DNA of 5,468 nt from DTSX01 sp964008355. GTDB taxonomy: Bacteria; Pseudomonadota; Gammaproteobacteria; Steroidobacterales; UBA11654. The position numbers and the translations under genes are program-made. How positions within the stretch are numbered: position 1 is the first letter of the stretch; every line of letters begins with the position of its first letter. This document shows, one piece after another, positions 1 through 5,468 of this stretch. The stretch spans positions 1-5,468 of the forward strand of contig CAXGBD010000080.1 in the NCBI GenBank assembly GCA_964008355.1. Direction: 5' to 3'. The notes under the pieces were generated by a model. That model worked only from the letters and a program-made list of their open reading frames with translations, made no database searches and was not told the origin of the DNA.

Positions 1-1
1 A

Positions 2-1057
2 CATCCTGATTTGGTTCAGCAATCAGGTGATGAAATGGTAGGTAATTATGGATTAATGGATGTTATTGCTGCACTTGAATGGATACAAGGGAATATCAAT
101 CAGTTCAATGGAGATCCCAACAATGTCACAGTTTTTGGAGAATCGGCAGGAGCCAGTTTGATTAGTTATTTAATGATTTCCCCTCAATCTAAAGATCTTT
201 TTCATAAAGCGATCAGTCAAAGTTCAGCGGTTGGGTTGGCGCCCGATACCCGTATTGATAAACAGGTAGGCTTTAAAATATCTGCAGTAGACATTGCCAA
301 AAAATTTACCAAAAGAATGGGTTTTGAATCAAGCCAGGGAATAGACCAATTACGTGAATTATCATCCAGTCAAATCATTGATCAATTAGATCCATCGACT
401 GTCTTTGGGCCTATGATCGATGGAATTTTGATTCCTAATCATGTGGCTTTGTTATTGGCCCAGGGTAAACAGCACGATGTTCCATTAATAATCGGCGGCA
501 ATAATTGGGAGGCAAGTCTTGGACGGCAGATAGGCGGTGGCTTTAGTCCAAAATTTATTTCAAGATTAGTGCCTAAGAAAGATAAAGATGTACTCTATCC
601 AGGGTTACAAGGAGAACAACTTGAAGATCGAGTTTTCGGAGATCTGGTTATTCTAAGTTCAGCTCGGTACATGGCTAATCAGATGAAAAATATAGATTCA
701 AAAACATACCACTATCATTTTTCTTACGTGGCATCAGAGAAAACAGGCAAGCAACCAGGAGCCGCACATTCTGACGACATAGCATTCGTTATGAAAACTT
801 TGGGCATTGAGTTGGCTAGTGTTACTGAGAAAGATGAAGAGATCAGCAATTTGATGCATAATTATTGGGTTCAATTTGCTAGAACAGGTGATCCAAATGT
901 ACCCGGCCAAACGAATTGGACTCCCTATAACCAAGACAATGGTAGTGTCCTGGAAATTGGTGATACTATTATTTTGAAAAAAAATTTTTTGAATGAGCGA
1001 ATTAATTACCACATAAATAGGGGCATTAATTTTTTACAATCCATGGAAAAACGATGA
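2..1057 (+). CDS. Type B carboxylesterase (alpha/beta hydrolase), 5'-truncated by window edge
   Basis: Carboxylesterase/lipase of the type B (cholinesterase-like) family, hydrolysing carboxylic esters; substrate not predictable. The frame is open to the left edge, so the true start lies outside; the TTG at 11 is only the first possible start codon in view. Numbering from that TTG: the nucleophile elbow GESAGA puts catalytic Ser at 45 (codon 143-145), preceded by the family block from GNYGLMD through FNGDPNNVTVFG. The catalytic acid is probably Glu167 in GGNNWEAS, and the catalytic His is His253 in GAAHSDD (codon 767-769). FGPMIDG (132-138) and the C-terminal NYWVQFARTGDPN block (284-296) also match the family. 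Type B esterases usually run about 500-550 residues, so roughly 150-200 residues, including the oxyanion HGG region and any signal peptide, are missing. Its TGA overlaps the next gene's ATG, indicating one operon with translational coupling. Confidence 0.93.
   Translation, partial: HPDLVQQSGDEMVGNYGLMDVIAALEWIQGNINQFNGDPNNVTVFGESAGASLISYLMISPQSKDLFHKAISQSSAVGLAPDTRIDKQVGFKISAVDIAKKFTKRMGFESSQGIDQLRELSSSQIIDQLDPSTVFGPMIDGILIPNHVALLLAQGKQHDVPLIIGGNNWEASLGRQIGGGFSPKFISRLVPKKDKDVLYPGLQGEQLEDRVFGDLVILSSARYMANQMKNIDSKTYHYHFSYVASEKTGKQPGAAHSDDIAFVMKTLGIELASVTEKDEEISNLMHNYWVQFARTGDPNVPGQTNWTPYNQDNGSVLEIGDTIILKKNFLNERINYHINRGINFLQSMEKR
977..990 (+). repeat. A8T6 homopolymer tract inside the esterase 3' end
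   Basis: Eight A are followed directly by six T, encoding Lys-Lys-Asn-Phe plus the first bases of a Leu codon near the esterase C-terminus. It is in frame as given. Loss of one A would create TGA at 990-992, and gain of one A would create TGA at 994-996, so a slip either way would end the protein about 20 codons early. The tract is visible directly; any slippage is inference. Confidence 0.6.
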
Positions 1058-2460
1058 AAAAAACTCTCGAATCACAAAACAGAAAATCTCTTTTAGAAGG
1101 CACACCTGATCTTGGTATTCGGTTTGATCGATTAAACCGAATGCTTGATATGATGATTTCTTATCAAGACCAGATACCTGATGCACTCAGCAAAGATTTT
1201 GGCCACCGATCACCCATGGCCTCTAAGTTTACGGATATAGCATCGATATTTGATTCGATTCACTTTGCCAAGAAGCATCTAAAAAAATGGATGAAACCTG
1301 AACAGCGATCAGCGGGTAGTCCTTTTAATCTTCTTGGTGCTAAAGCCTACATTCAATACCAACCTTTGGGTACTGTTGGTGTAATCAGTCCTTGGAATTT
1401 CCCTTTTAATTTAACATTTGCTCCATTGGCAGGAATTTTCTCTGCAGGTAATCGGGCAATGATAAAGCCTTCTGAAATTACACCTGAGTCCTCTAATTTG
1501 ATGAAGAAAATGGTCTCAGAATTTTTTGATGCTGATGAGCTGGCTGTGTTTTGTGGCGATGTTTCAGTAGCTGAGGATTTTTCCAAGTTAGCTTTTGATC
1601 ACTTACTATTTACTGGATCGACTTCAGTTGCTAGACATGTCATGAGATCGGCAGCAGAGAATTTAGTACCAGTTACTTTGGAGTTAGGTGGTAAATCACC
1701 AGTCATTATAGGCTCCTCAGCTAACATGAAACTGGTTGCTGATAGGGTTTGGAATGGAAAATTATTGAACGGTGGCCAAATTTGTCTAGCACCGGATTAT
1801 TTATTTGTTCATGAGAACCATGTTGAGTCTTGGATACAAGCTTCTACTCAATCAATTACCGAAATGTATCCTTCATTCTTTGATAATGATGATTACACCT
1901 CAATCATTAATGAACACCATTTTAAACGGTTGCAGAATTATCTAGATGATGCAAAGCAAAAAGGGGCAAGGCTAATTGAATTTAATCCAGCAAAAGAAGA
2001 TGCAGGAAACCGTACCCATTTTAAAATGTTGCCAACAGTAATTCTGGGAGTAAACGACGACATGTTAGTCATGCAAGAGGAGATATTTGGTCCCATTATA
2101 CCCGTCAAAACTTATTCAACCATTGAAGATACCGTGGATTATATCAATGGTCATGAAAGACCATTGGGCCTGTATTACTTTGGAAAAGATAAAACAGAGG
2201 AAACATTCATACTGGATAATACAATTTCTGGTGGGGTTACTTTGAATGATGTTGTTTTCCATGTTTCTCAAGAAGACCTTCCATTTGGAGGCATTGGCCC
2301 AAGTGGCATGGGTCATTACCATGGATTGGAGGGGTTTAGAAGATTTAGCCATGCTAAAGGCATATACAAACAAAGTCCTGTTGATGCTGTAGTCAAGCTT
2401 ACTAGACCCCCTTTCACAAATATGTTTGATCGCTTAATCTCAAGTCGTATCAAAAAATAA
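1054..2460 (+). CDS. NAD(P)-dependent aldehyde dehydrogenase, coniferyl aldehyde dehydrogenase-like (CalB type)
   Basis: A 468-residue aldehyde dehydrogenase oxidising an aldehyde to the acid with NAD(P)+, expected in the cytoplasm as there is no signal peptide. It resembles the class 3-like coniferyl aldehyde dehydrogenase subfamily in length and N-terminal layout. Visible motifs: SPWNFPFN (112-119, Asn115), KPSE (Lys138, cofactor binding), FTGST (186-190, Rossmann loop), LELGGKSP (general base Glu210), NGGQICLAPDY (catalytic Cys244, codon 1783-1785), EEIFGP (342-347, cofactor ribose) and PFGGIGPSGMG (410-420). All key residues are present. The start is ATG in the ATGA overlap with the esterase stop, with a weak purine-rich GGAAAAACG just upstream, so expression probably depends on coupling. 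The family fit is firm. The coniferyl substrate is family-based inference; other aromatic or medium-chain aldehydes are possible. Confidence 0.93.
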   Translation: MKKTLESQNRKSLLEGTPDLGIRFDRLNRMLDMMISYQDQIPDALSKDFGHRSPMASKFTDIASIFDSIHFAKKHLKKWMKPEQRSAGSPFNLLGAKAYIQYQPLGTVGVISPWNFPFNLTFAPLAGIFSAGNRAMIKPSEITPESSNLMKKMVSEFFDADELAVFCGDVSVAEDFSKLAFDHLLFTGSTSVARHVMRSAAENLVPVTLELGGKSPVIIGSSANMKLVADRVWNGKLLNGGQICLAPDYLFVHENHVESWIQASTQSITEMYPSFFDNDDYTSIINEHHFKRLQNYLDDAKQKGARLIEFNPAKEDAGNRTHFKMLPTVILGVNDDMLVMQEEIFGPIIPVKTYSTIEDTVDYINGHERPLGLYYFGKDKTEETFILDNTISGGVTLNDVVFHVSQEDLPFGGIGPSGMGHYHGLEGFRRFSHAKGIYKQSPVDAVVKLTRPPFTNMFDRLISSRIKK

Positions 2461-2466
2461 ACAGCA

Positions 2467-2826
2467 ATGACTCAGGATCGAGTGCTACAGGATAAAGTAT
2501 ATGATTTGGGTCTAGATATAGTAGAACGGCATATTTTCTTGTGTGCCGATCAGACAGAACCAAAGTGCGCCCCGAAGAAGAAAACACTAGCGTCTTGGGA
2601 CTTTTTAAAGCGTCGCTTGACCGAGCTTAATTTGGATAAAAGGGGAGGGATTTATCGTTCCAAAGTCAATTGCTTTAGAGTTTGCATGCAAGGGCCAATT
2701 GCAGTAGTTTACCCGGATCGTATTTGGTATAAACAATGCACTCCTGAAGTGTTGGAAAAAATTATTCAGCAGCACCTTATCCAAGGAACTCCTGTGGACG
2801 AATTTGTTATTTCAAAAAGGAATTAA
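2467..2826 (+). CDS. Thioredoxin-like [2Fe-2S] ferredoxin
   Basis: A 119-residue small electron carrier of the thioredoxin-fold [2Fe-2S] family (related to the Aquifex-type ferredoxin and the NuoE cluster domain), probably cytoplasmic. The likely cluster ligands are Cys26 and Cys34 in the segment FLCADQTEPKC, then Cys69 and Cys73 in NCFRVC (C-x3-C). The following GPIAVVYPDRIWYKQ and the helix ending near QQHLIQGTPV are typical of the family. Cys91 is an extra cysteine. The gene begins 6 bases after the ALDH stop, and no Shine-Dalgarno is evident, so it is probably translated as part of the same message. The next internal ATG is residue 74, too late to be the start. Its last 20 bases overlap the end of the opposite-strand dehydrogenase gene. 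The partner enzyme is unknown: it could serve a redox enzyme elsewhere or a cluster-related task. The ALDH itself should use NAD(P)+ and not need it. Confidence 0.87.
   Translation: MTQDRVLQDKVYDLGLDIVERHIFLCADQTEPKCAPKKKTLASWDFLKRRLTELNLDKRGGIYRSKVNCFRVCMQGPIAVVYPDRIWYKQCTPEVLEKIIQQHLIQGTPVDEFVISKRN
2807..2826. other. 20-bp tail-to-tail overlap of two convergent genes
   Basis: The plus-strand ferredoxin ends with TAA at 2824-2826, while the minus-strand PQQ dehydrogenase ends with TAA read from 2809 to 2807. The two coding ends therefore share 20 bases in antisense. No spacer exists for a shared bidirectional terminator, and I see no strong GC hairpin plus T-run on either strand close by, so each transcript probably runs into the other gene. 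Confidence 0.85.
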
Positions 2827-4945
2827 GAGTTTCTAGGTAGTAGGTTTCTTTTGCTCTTTGAATGAGATAAGCATGAACAGCCTCAGCTTCTTCTTGGGTG
2901 AATGATTCTGCGAAACTGACCATCCCTTTGTCTGTATACAAGCCCCCTAAGACAATGGCATTAAATTTACTGTGGGTGTCCTCGTTCATGTATCTCAAGT
3001 CAGAAATTACACCACCCCCAATAGCCCCGGCACCATGGCAAATGAAACAGTGAGCATGGTATTTAACTTCACCATTGGCAATCGTAATCTGGTCTGCATC
3101 TGATTCTGGAGGGTAGGGCATTTTTTTGTTGGGTGGTCTATTTGGAAGAGAAAGATCAGCATCCAATGAAAAGGTAATAATTCTTCCGTTAATGGGACCA
3201 CCTGAGTATTTTGGCGGTAAGCCAGCTTCCAATGCAAAAACTCCTCCATAACCCGCTAGCACGGTAATGTATTGTTTTCCATCAATGGCATAACTGATTG
3301 GAGGGGCAATGATTCCAGTTTTTAAATCCTTACTCCAAAGTTTTTTTCCAGTCTCGGCTTGGAAAGCTATCAATTCACCATCGGATGTCCCCTGAAAAAC
3401 GAGGTTCCCTGCAGTTGTTAAGGTTCCTCCATTCCAAGGGAGGGTGTGAAAATTGCTCCAAACTTCTTTTTGTTGAACCGGATCCCATGCACTCAGCCTA
3501 CCCCGGACACTTTTGATCAATGTCGCCATTTGGAGAAGGCCTTTTGGGGGCGCAATTACTGCAGTATTTATAGCAGTGTTCCATAGTCCGCCAATTTTCG
3601 GTTGTTTAGGGCTGTAAGTTTTATCCTTACTGAATGGGAAATACATTTCAATGGCTGGGATATAAACTAATCCCGTATTTGGGTTGTAAGACATGGGTTG
3701 CCAATTGTGTCCACCCAGTGGGCCAGGGAAAACCAACTGATCCTGGTTTTCATAATTTCCGATTCCTGTTGGCACGGGTTTACCACTCTCAAGATCTACG
3801 TGTGATGCCCAGTTAACCTTTACATAATTTTCAGCAGAAATGAGCTTGCCATTAGTACGATCAATGACATAGAAAAAGCCATTTTTTGGTGCCTGCATGA
3901 TAACTTTTCTGACATGTCCTGCGATTTCAATATCTGCAAGTATCATGTGTTGGGTGGCGGTATAATCCCAATTATCGCCCGGCGTTGTTTGATAGTGCCA
4001 GACGTATTCTCCATTATCCGGCTTGAGTGCAACAATGGAGGATAAAAATAAATTATCACCCCCGCCTGGGCTTCTCTCCTCATGGTTCCAAGGGGAGCCG
4101 TTTCCAGTTCCAATGTAAACCAGGTCTAATTCTGGATCGTAGACCATGGAGTCCCATACAGTTCCTCCTCCTCCCAGTGTCCACCAGTTATTGCCCGACC
4201 AAGTAGAGGCAGCAAGGCGCATGGCTTCACTCTCAAAGCCATTTTCTGGATTATCCGGAACCGTATAGAAACGCCACATCAATGCTCCAGTATCAGAATC
4301 ATAGGCACTGACATATCCCCTGACGCCATATTCTGCACCACCATTCCCAATAAGAACCTTGCCTTTAATCACTCTCGGAGCTCCGGTGATGCTATAGGCT
4401 TTGGAATCATCAACGGTCATTGTTTCCCAGATCAGTTTTCCTGTATTGGCATCGAGAGCAATCAACCGCCCATCGAGTGTTCCGAGGAATACTTTCCCTT
4501 GCCAAACAGCAACTCCACGATTGACCACGTCGCAACAGGCAAAAAAGGCCTGTTCTCTGGGTACTTGAGGGTCATACGTCCAGAGCAATTCCCCGCTTTT
4601 GGCATTGGTGGCATAAACTACCCCCCATGCAGCTGTGGCAAACATAACCCCGTCAATAACAATCGGTGATGCTTCGTGCCCCCTATTGCTACTAGTTTCA
4701 ATAAACCAAGCAATACCTAGATCTTTTATGGTTTCTGTGTTGATTTGATCAAGGGGGCTGAAGCGTTGTTCATCATAGGTTCTACCGTGCACCAGCCATT
4801 GATCTGCTTCTGATGCAATAACTCTTTCTTCTGTAAGATTAAAATCAGCTGCCATTGCATTTGCTTGGGCAAATAGAAGGTAGAGGACTAGGGGTAAGAA
4901 CTTGCTCAAGATTTGGGAATATCCTGGGTTTTTAATTAGATTCAT
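2807..4945 (-). CDS. PQQ-dependent quinohemoprotein alcohol dehydrogenase (type II, with C-terminal cytochrome c)
   Basis: A 712-residue periplasmic enzyme oxidising a primary alcohol to its aldehyde through PQQ, then passing electrons to its own heme c. Signal peptide at 1-33, with a hydrophobic core KFLPLVLYLLF and cleavage near ANA or AMAAD. Beta-propeller W-motif repeats of the form A-x-D-x-x-T-G-x-x-x-W lie at about 112-122, 163-173, 214-224, 306-316, 360-370, 486-496 and 527-537. Key residues: adjacent Cys137-Cys138 (FFACCD, the disulfide ring over PQQ), Glu205, Asn282 (GTGNGSPWN) and catalytic Asp327 (GDNWDYTA). Thr329 stands two residues after that Asp, where lanthanide enzymes have Asp, so calcium is expected. 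Lys354 (PKNGFFY) likely contacts PQQ. A Pro-rich linker (600-613) leads to heme motif CFICH (633-637), with axial Met675 in GMVSF. The start at 4945 is chosen over an upstream TTG at 5026 because it has GGAG at 8-base spacing and opens directly into the signal peptide. Confidence 0.95.
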   Translation of the reverse strand: MNLIKNPGYSQILSKFLPLVLYLLFAQANAMAADFNLTEERVIASEADQWLVHGRTYDEQRFSPLDQINTETIKDLGIAWFIETSSNRGHEASPIVIDGVMFATAAWGVVYATNAKSGELLWTYDPQVPREQAFFACCDVVNRGVAVWQGKVFLGTLDGRLIALDANTGKLIWETMTVDDSKAYSITGAPRVIKGKVLIGNGGAEYGVRGYVSAYDSDTGALMWRFYTVPDNPENGFESEAMRLAASTWSGNNWWTLGGGGTVWDSMVYDPELDLVYIGTGNGSPWNHEERSPGGGDNLFLSSIVALKPDNGEYVWHYQTTPGDNWDYTATQHMILADIEIAGHVRKVIMQAPKNGFFYVIDRTNGKLISAENYVKVNWASHVDLESGKPVPTGIGNYENQDQLVFPGPLGGHNWQPMSYNPNTGLVYIPAIEMYFPFSKDKTYSPKQPKIGGLWNTAINTAVIAPPKGLLQMATLIKSVRGRLSAWDPVQQKEVWSNFHTLPWNGGTLTTAGNLVFQGTSDGELIAFQAETGKKLWSKDLKTGIIAPPISYAIDGKQYITVLAGYGGVFALEAGLPPKYSGGPINGRIITFSLDADLSLPNRPPNKKMPYPPESDADQITIANGEVKYHAHCFICHGAGAIGGGVISDLRYMNEDTHSKFNAIVLGGLYTDKGMVSFAESFTQEEAEAVHAYLIQRAKETYYLETLNSFLK

Positions 4946-4953
4946 AAACACAA

Positions 4954-4957
4954 CTCC
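4954..4957 (-). promoter_or_regulatory. Shine-Dalgarno GGAG for the PQQ dehydrogenase
   Basis: On the minus strand TGGAGT precedes the ATG at 4945 by an 8-base spacer (TTGTGTTT). This is the clearest ribosome binding site in the window. It decides the start in favour of the 712-residue form with a proper signal peptide, against a 27-residue longer form beginning with TTG at 5026. Confidence 0.8.
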
Positions 4958-5052
4958 ATTGTAGTAAAAATTAATAACCAATTCATGCGTACATTTTAAG
5001 TTTTGATTATTAAATTCTGATCCCAACTTATTTTGAAATATTTTTTCTCTGG

Positions 5053-5063
5053 TGATTGAATCA
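5053..5063. promoter_or_regulatory. 11-bp palindrome TGATTGAATCA, possible operator
   Basis: A perfect 5-base inverted repeat (TGATT/AATCA) around one central G lies 30 bases upstream of the amidohydrolase start, within the shared divergent region. Position and symmetry suit a regulator site, but so short a palindrome can arise by chance in A+T-rich DNA, and no second copy was noticed. Confidence 0.25.
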
Positions 5064-5092
5064 TCATCTTTGATAAGATTAGTAAAATTCTA

Positions 5093-5468
5093 ATGGCTAT
5101 GAATAAAAAACTTTTAACCGTATCAGTGATTTGTCTTCTTTTCGTCTTTGTAATAGAAGCACAGGAAAATGATGCCAATGTCATAAGATCCGATCCTCTC
5201 AACGGTGCCTACCAGTCAACCTACAACCCAGAGCGAAGTGAAAAAATCCTGATCAGAAATGCCAGAGTTTTAACTGGGACGGGAGAAGAGCTAGTAAAGG
5301 CTTCAATCTTGATTGAAAACAATAAAATTAGCGCTATTGGTAAGATCAAGACAAATAACAAGGCCAACATTATCGATGCAAAAGGGAAATGGATAACACC
5401 AGGCATCATAGACATTCATTCTCATATGGGCGTTTATCCCGCACCATCACTGAGAGCGAGTTCAGATG
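5093..5468 (+). CDS. Exported metal-dependent amidohydrolase (imidazolonepropionase-like), 3'-truncated by window edge
   Basis: N-terminal 125 residues of an amidohydrolase-superfamily enzyme; the frame runs off the right edge with no stop. A signal peptide is clear: MNKK, then a hydrophobic core (LLTVSVICLLFVFV), with likely cleavage after IEA before QENDAN, so the protein is probably periplasmic. The Cys in the core is not in a convincing lipobox. KILIRNARVLTGTGE through ENNKISAIG is the small beta-sandwich typical of the superfamily N-terminus. GKWITPGIIDIHSH is the diagnostic segment, with metal-ligand pair His109 and His111 (His109 codon 5417-5419); MGVYPAPS follows. The start may be ATG 5093 or ATG 5099 in the same frame; the latter gives a more usual MNKK beginning. 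No Shine-Dalgarno is evident, and an in-frame TGA at 5057-5059 bars any start further upstream. Family members include dipeptidases and other cyclic-amide or peptide hydrolases; the substrate is unknown. It is divergent from the PQQ dehydrogenase. Confidence 0.88.
   Translation, partial: MAMNKKLLTVSVICLLFVFVIEAQENDANVIRSDPLNGAYQSTYNPERSEKILIRNARVLTGTGEELVKASILIENNKISAIGKIKTNNKANIIDAKGKWITPGIIDIHSHMGVYPAPSLRASSD

Larger units (their letters stand above)
4946..5092. promoter_or_regulatory. Divergent intergenic region between PQQ dehydrogenase and amidohydrolase genes
   Basis: A 147-base A+T-rich stretch separates the two divergently read genes and must hold the promoter for the amidohydrolase, and most likely the one for the dehydrogenase. 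No convincing -35/-10 pair was found by eye. On the plus strand, TAAAAT (5083-5088) resembles a -10 box and TTGAAT (5056-5061) a -35 box, but their 21-base spacing is too long for a standard sigma-70 pair. On the minus strand, TTGGGA (5026-5021) could be a -35 box but has no well-spaced -10. A short palindrome lies at 5053-5063. Shared regulation of both genes is possible but inferred from position only. Confidence 0.5.

Noticed and set aside
734..1012. 92-codon minus-strand open frame inside the esterase
   Set aside because: Fully antisense to a gene with clear family motifs; its translation shows no recognisable domain and there is no ribosome site.
1353..1586. 77-codon minus-strand open frame inside the ALDH
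   Set aside because: Shadow of the ALDH coding strand across its conserved PWNFP and KPSE region; low-complexity translation.
2116..2373. 85-codon minus-strand open frame inside the ALDH 3' part
   Set aside because: Antisense shadow of conserved ALDH motifs (PFGGIG region); no family resemblance.
3032..3060. Inverted repeat ACCATG...CATGGT as a possible terminator for the plus-strand operon
   Set aside because: Only six base pairs with a 17-base loop and no T-run after it; it lies in the heme-binding codons of the dehydrogenase.
3121..3127. Run of seven T on the plus strand as a terminator tail
   Set aside because: No stable hairpin directly upstream; it encodes Lys residues in the dehydrogenase linker on the other strand.
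3007..3249. 80-codon minus-strand frame inside the PQQ dehydrogenase
   Set aside because: Out-of-frame reading of the heme c region of the real gene on the same strand; the real frame has CFICH and axial Met, so this is not a frameshifted piece.
3634..3816. 60-codon plus-strand frame inside the PQQ dehydrogenase
   Set aside because: Antisense shadow with no recognisable motif.
4946..5026. 27-residue N-terminal extension of the PQQ dehydrogenase starting with TTG
   Set aside because: It would put hydrophilic residues before the signal peptide and lacks a good ribosome site, whereas the ATG at 4945 has GGAG at ideal spacing.
4996..5415. Two minus-strand open frames (68 and 64 codons) near the right end
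   Set aside because: Both largely oppose the amidohydrolase reading frame, which has a signal peptide and the HSH metal motif; the hydrophobic look of the second is an antisense artefact.

Overview
The window looks like ordinary bacterial chromosome from an A+T-leaning Gram-negative organism, most likely a proteobacterium and plausibly a free-living aquatic gammaproteobacterium. The Gram-negative call rests on a quinohemoprotein (PQQ plus cytochrome c) alcohol dehydrogenase and a second protein, both with export signals. The more precise placement is inference from gene content; nothing here fixes the species. I see no rRNA, tRNA, CRISPR array, insertion sequence or phage gene.

Layout. (1) Left edge to 2826, plus strand: a tight three-gene operon. 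It holds the C-terminal two thirds or so of a type B carboxylesterase (5' end outside the window), a coniferyl-aldehyde-dehydrogenase-like ALDH whose ATG overlaps the esterase stop (ATGA), and, 6 bases later, a small thioredoxin-fold [2Fe-2S] ferredoxin. (2) 2807-4945, minus strand: a 712-residue PQQ-dependent alcohol dehydrogenase with a C-terminal cytochrome c domain. It converges on the operon, and its 3' end overlaps the ferredoxin gene by 20 bases. (3) 4946-5092: a 147-base divergent intergenic region holding a clear Shine-Dalgarno for the dehydrogenase and a small palindrome. (4) 5093 to the right edge, plus strand: the start of an exported metal-dependent amidohydrolase, cut by the window end.

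How the genes may work together. Esterase, alcohol dehydrogenase and aldehyde dehydrogenase form a plausible ester -> alcohol -> aldehyde -> acid route. The alcohol step would be periplasmic with electrons passing to a cytochrome chain, and the ALDH step cytoplasmic with NAD(P)+. The ALDH subfamily hints at an aromatic (phenylpropanoid-type) or similar aldehyde, but the true substrate cannot be read from sequence. The ferredoxin's role is open. The genes all fall in known families, so I do not claim a new system. The points most worth a second look are the ferredoxin's place in the operon, the tail-to-tail gene overlap, the A8T6 tract near the esterase end, and the divergent control region.
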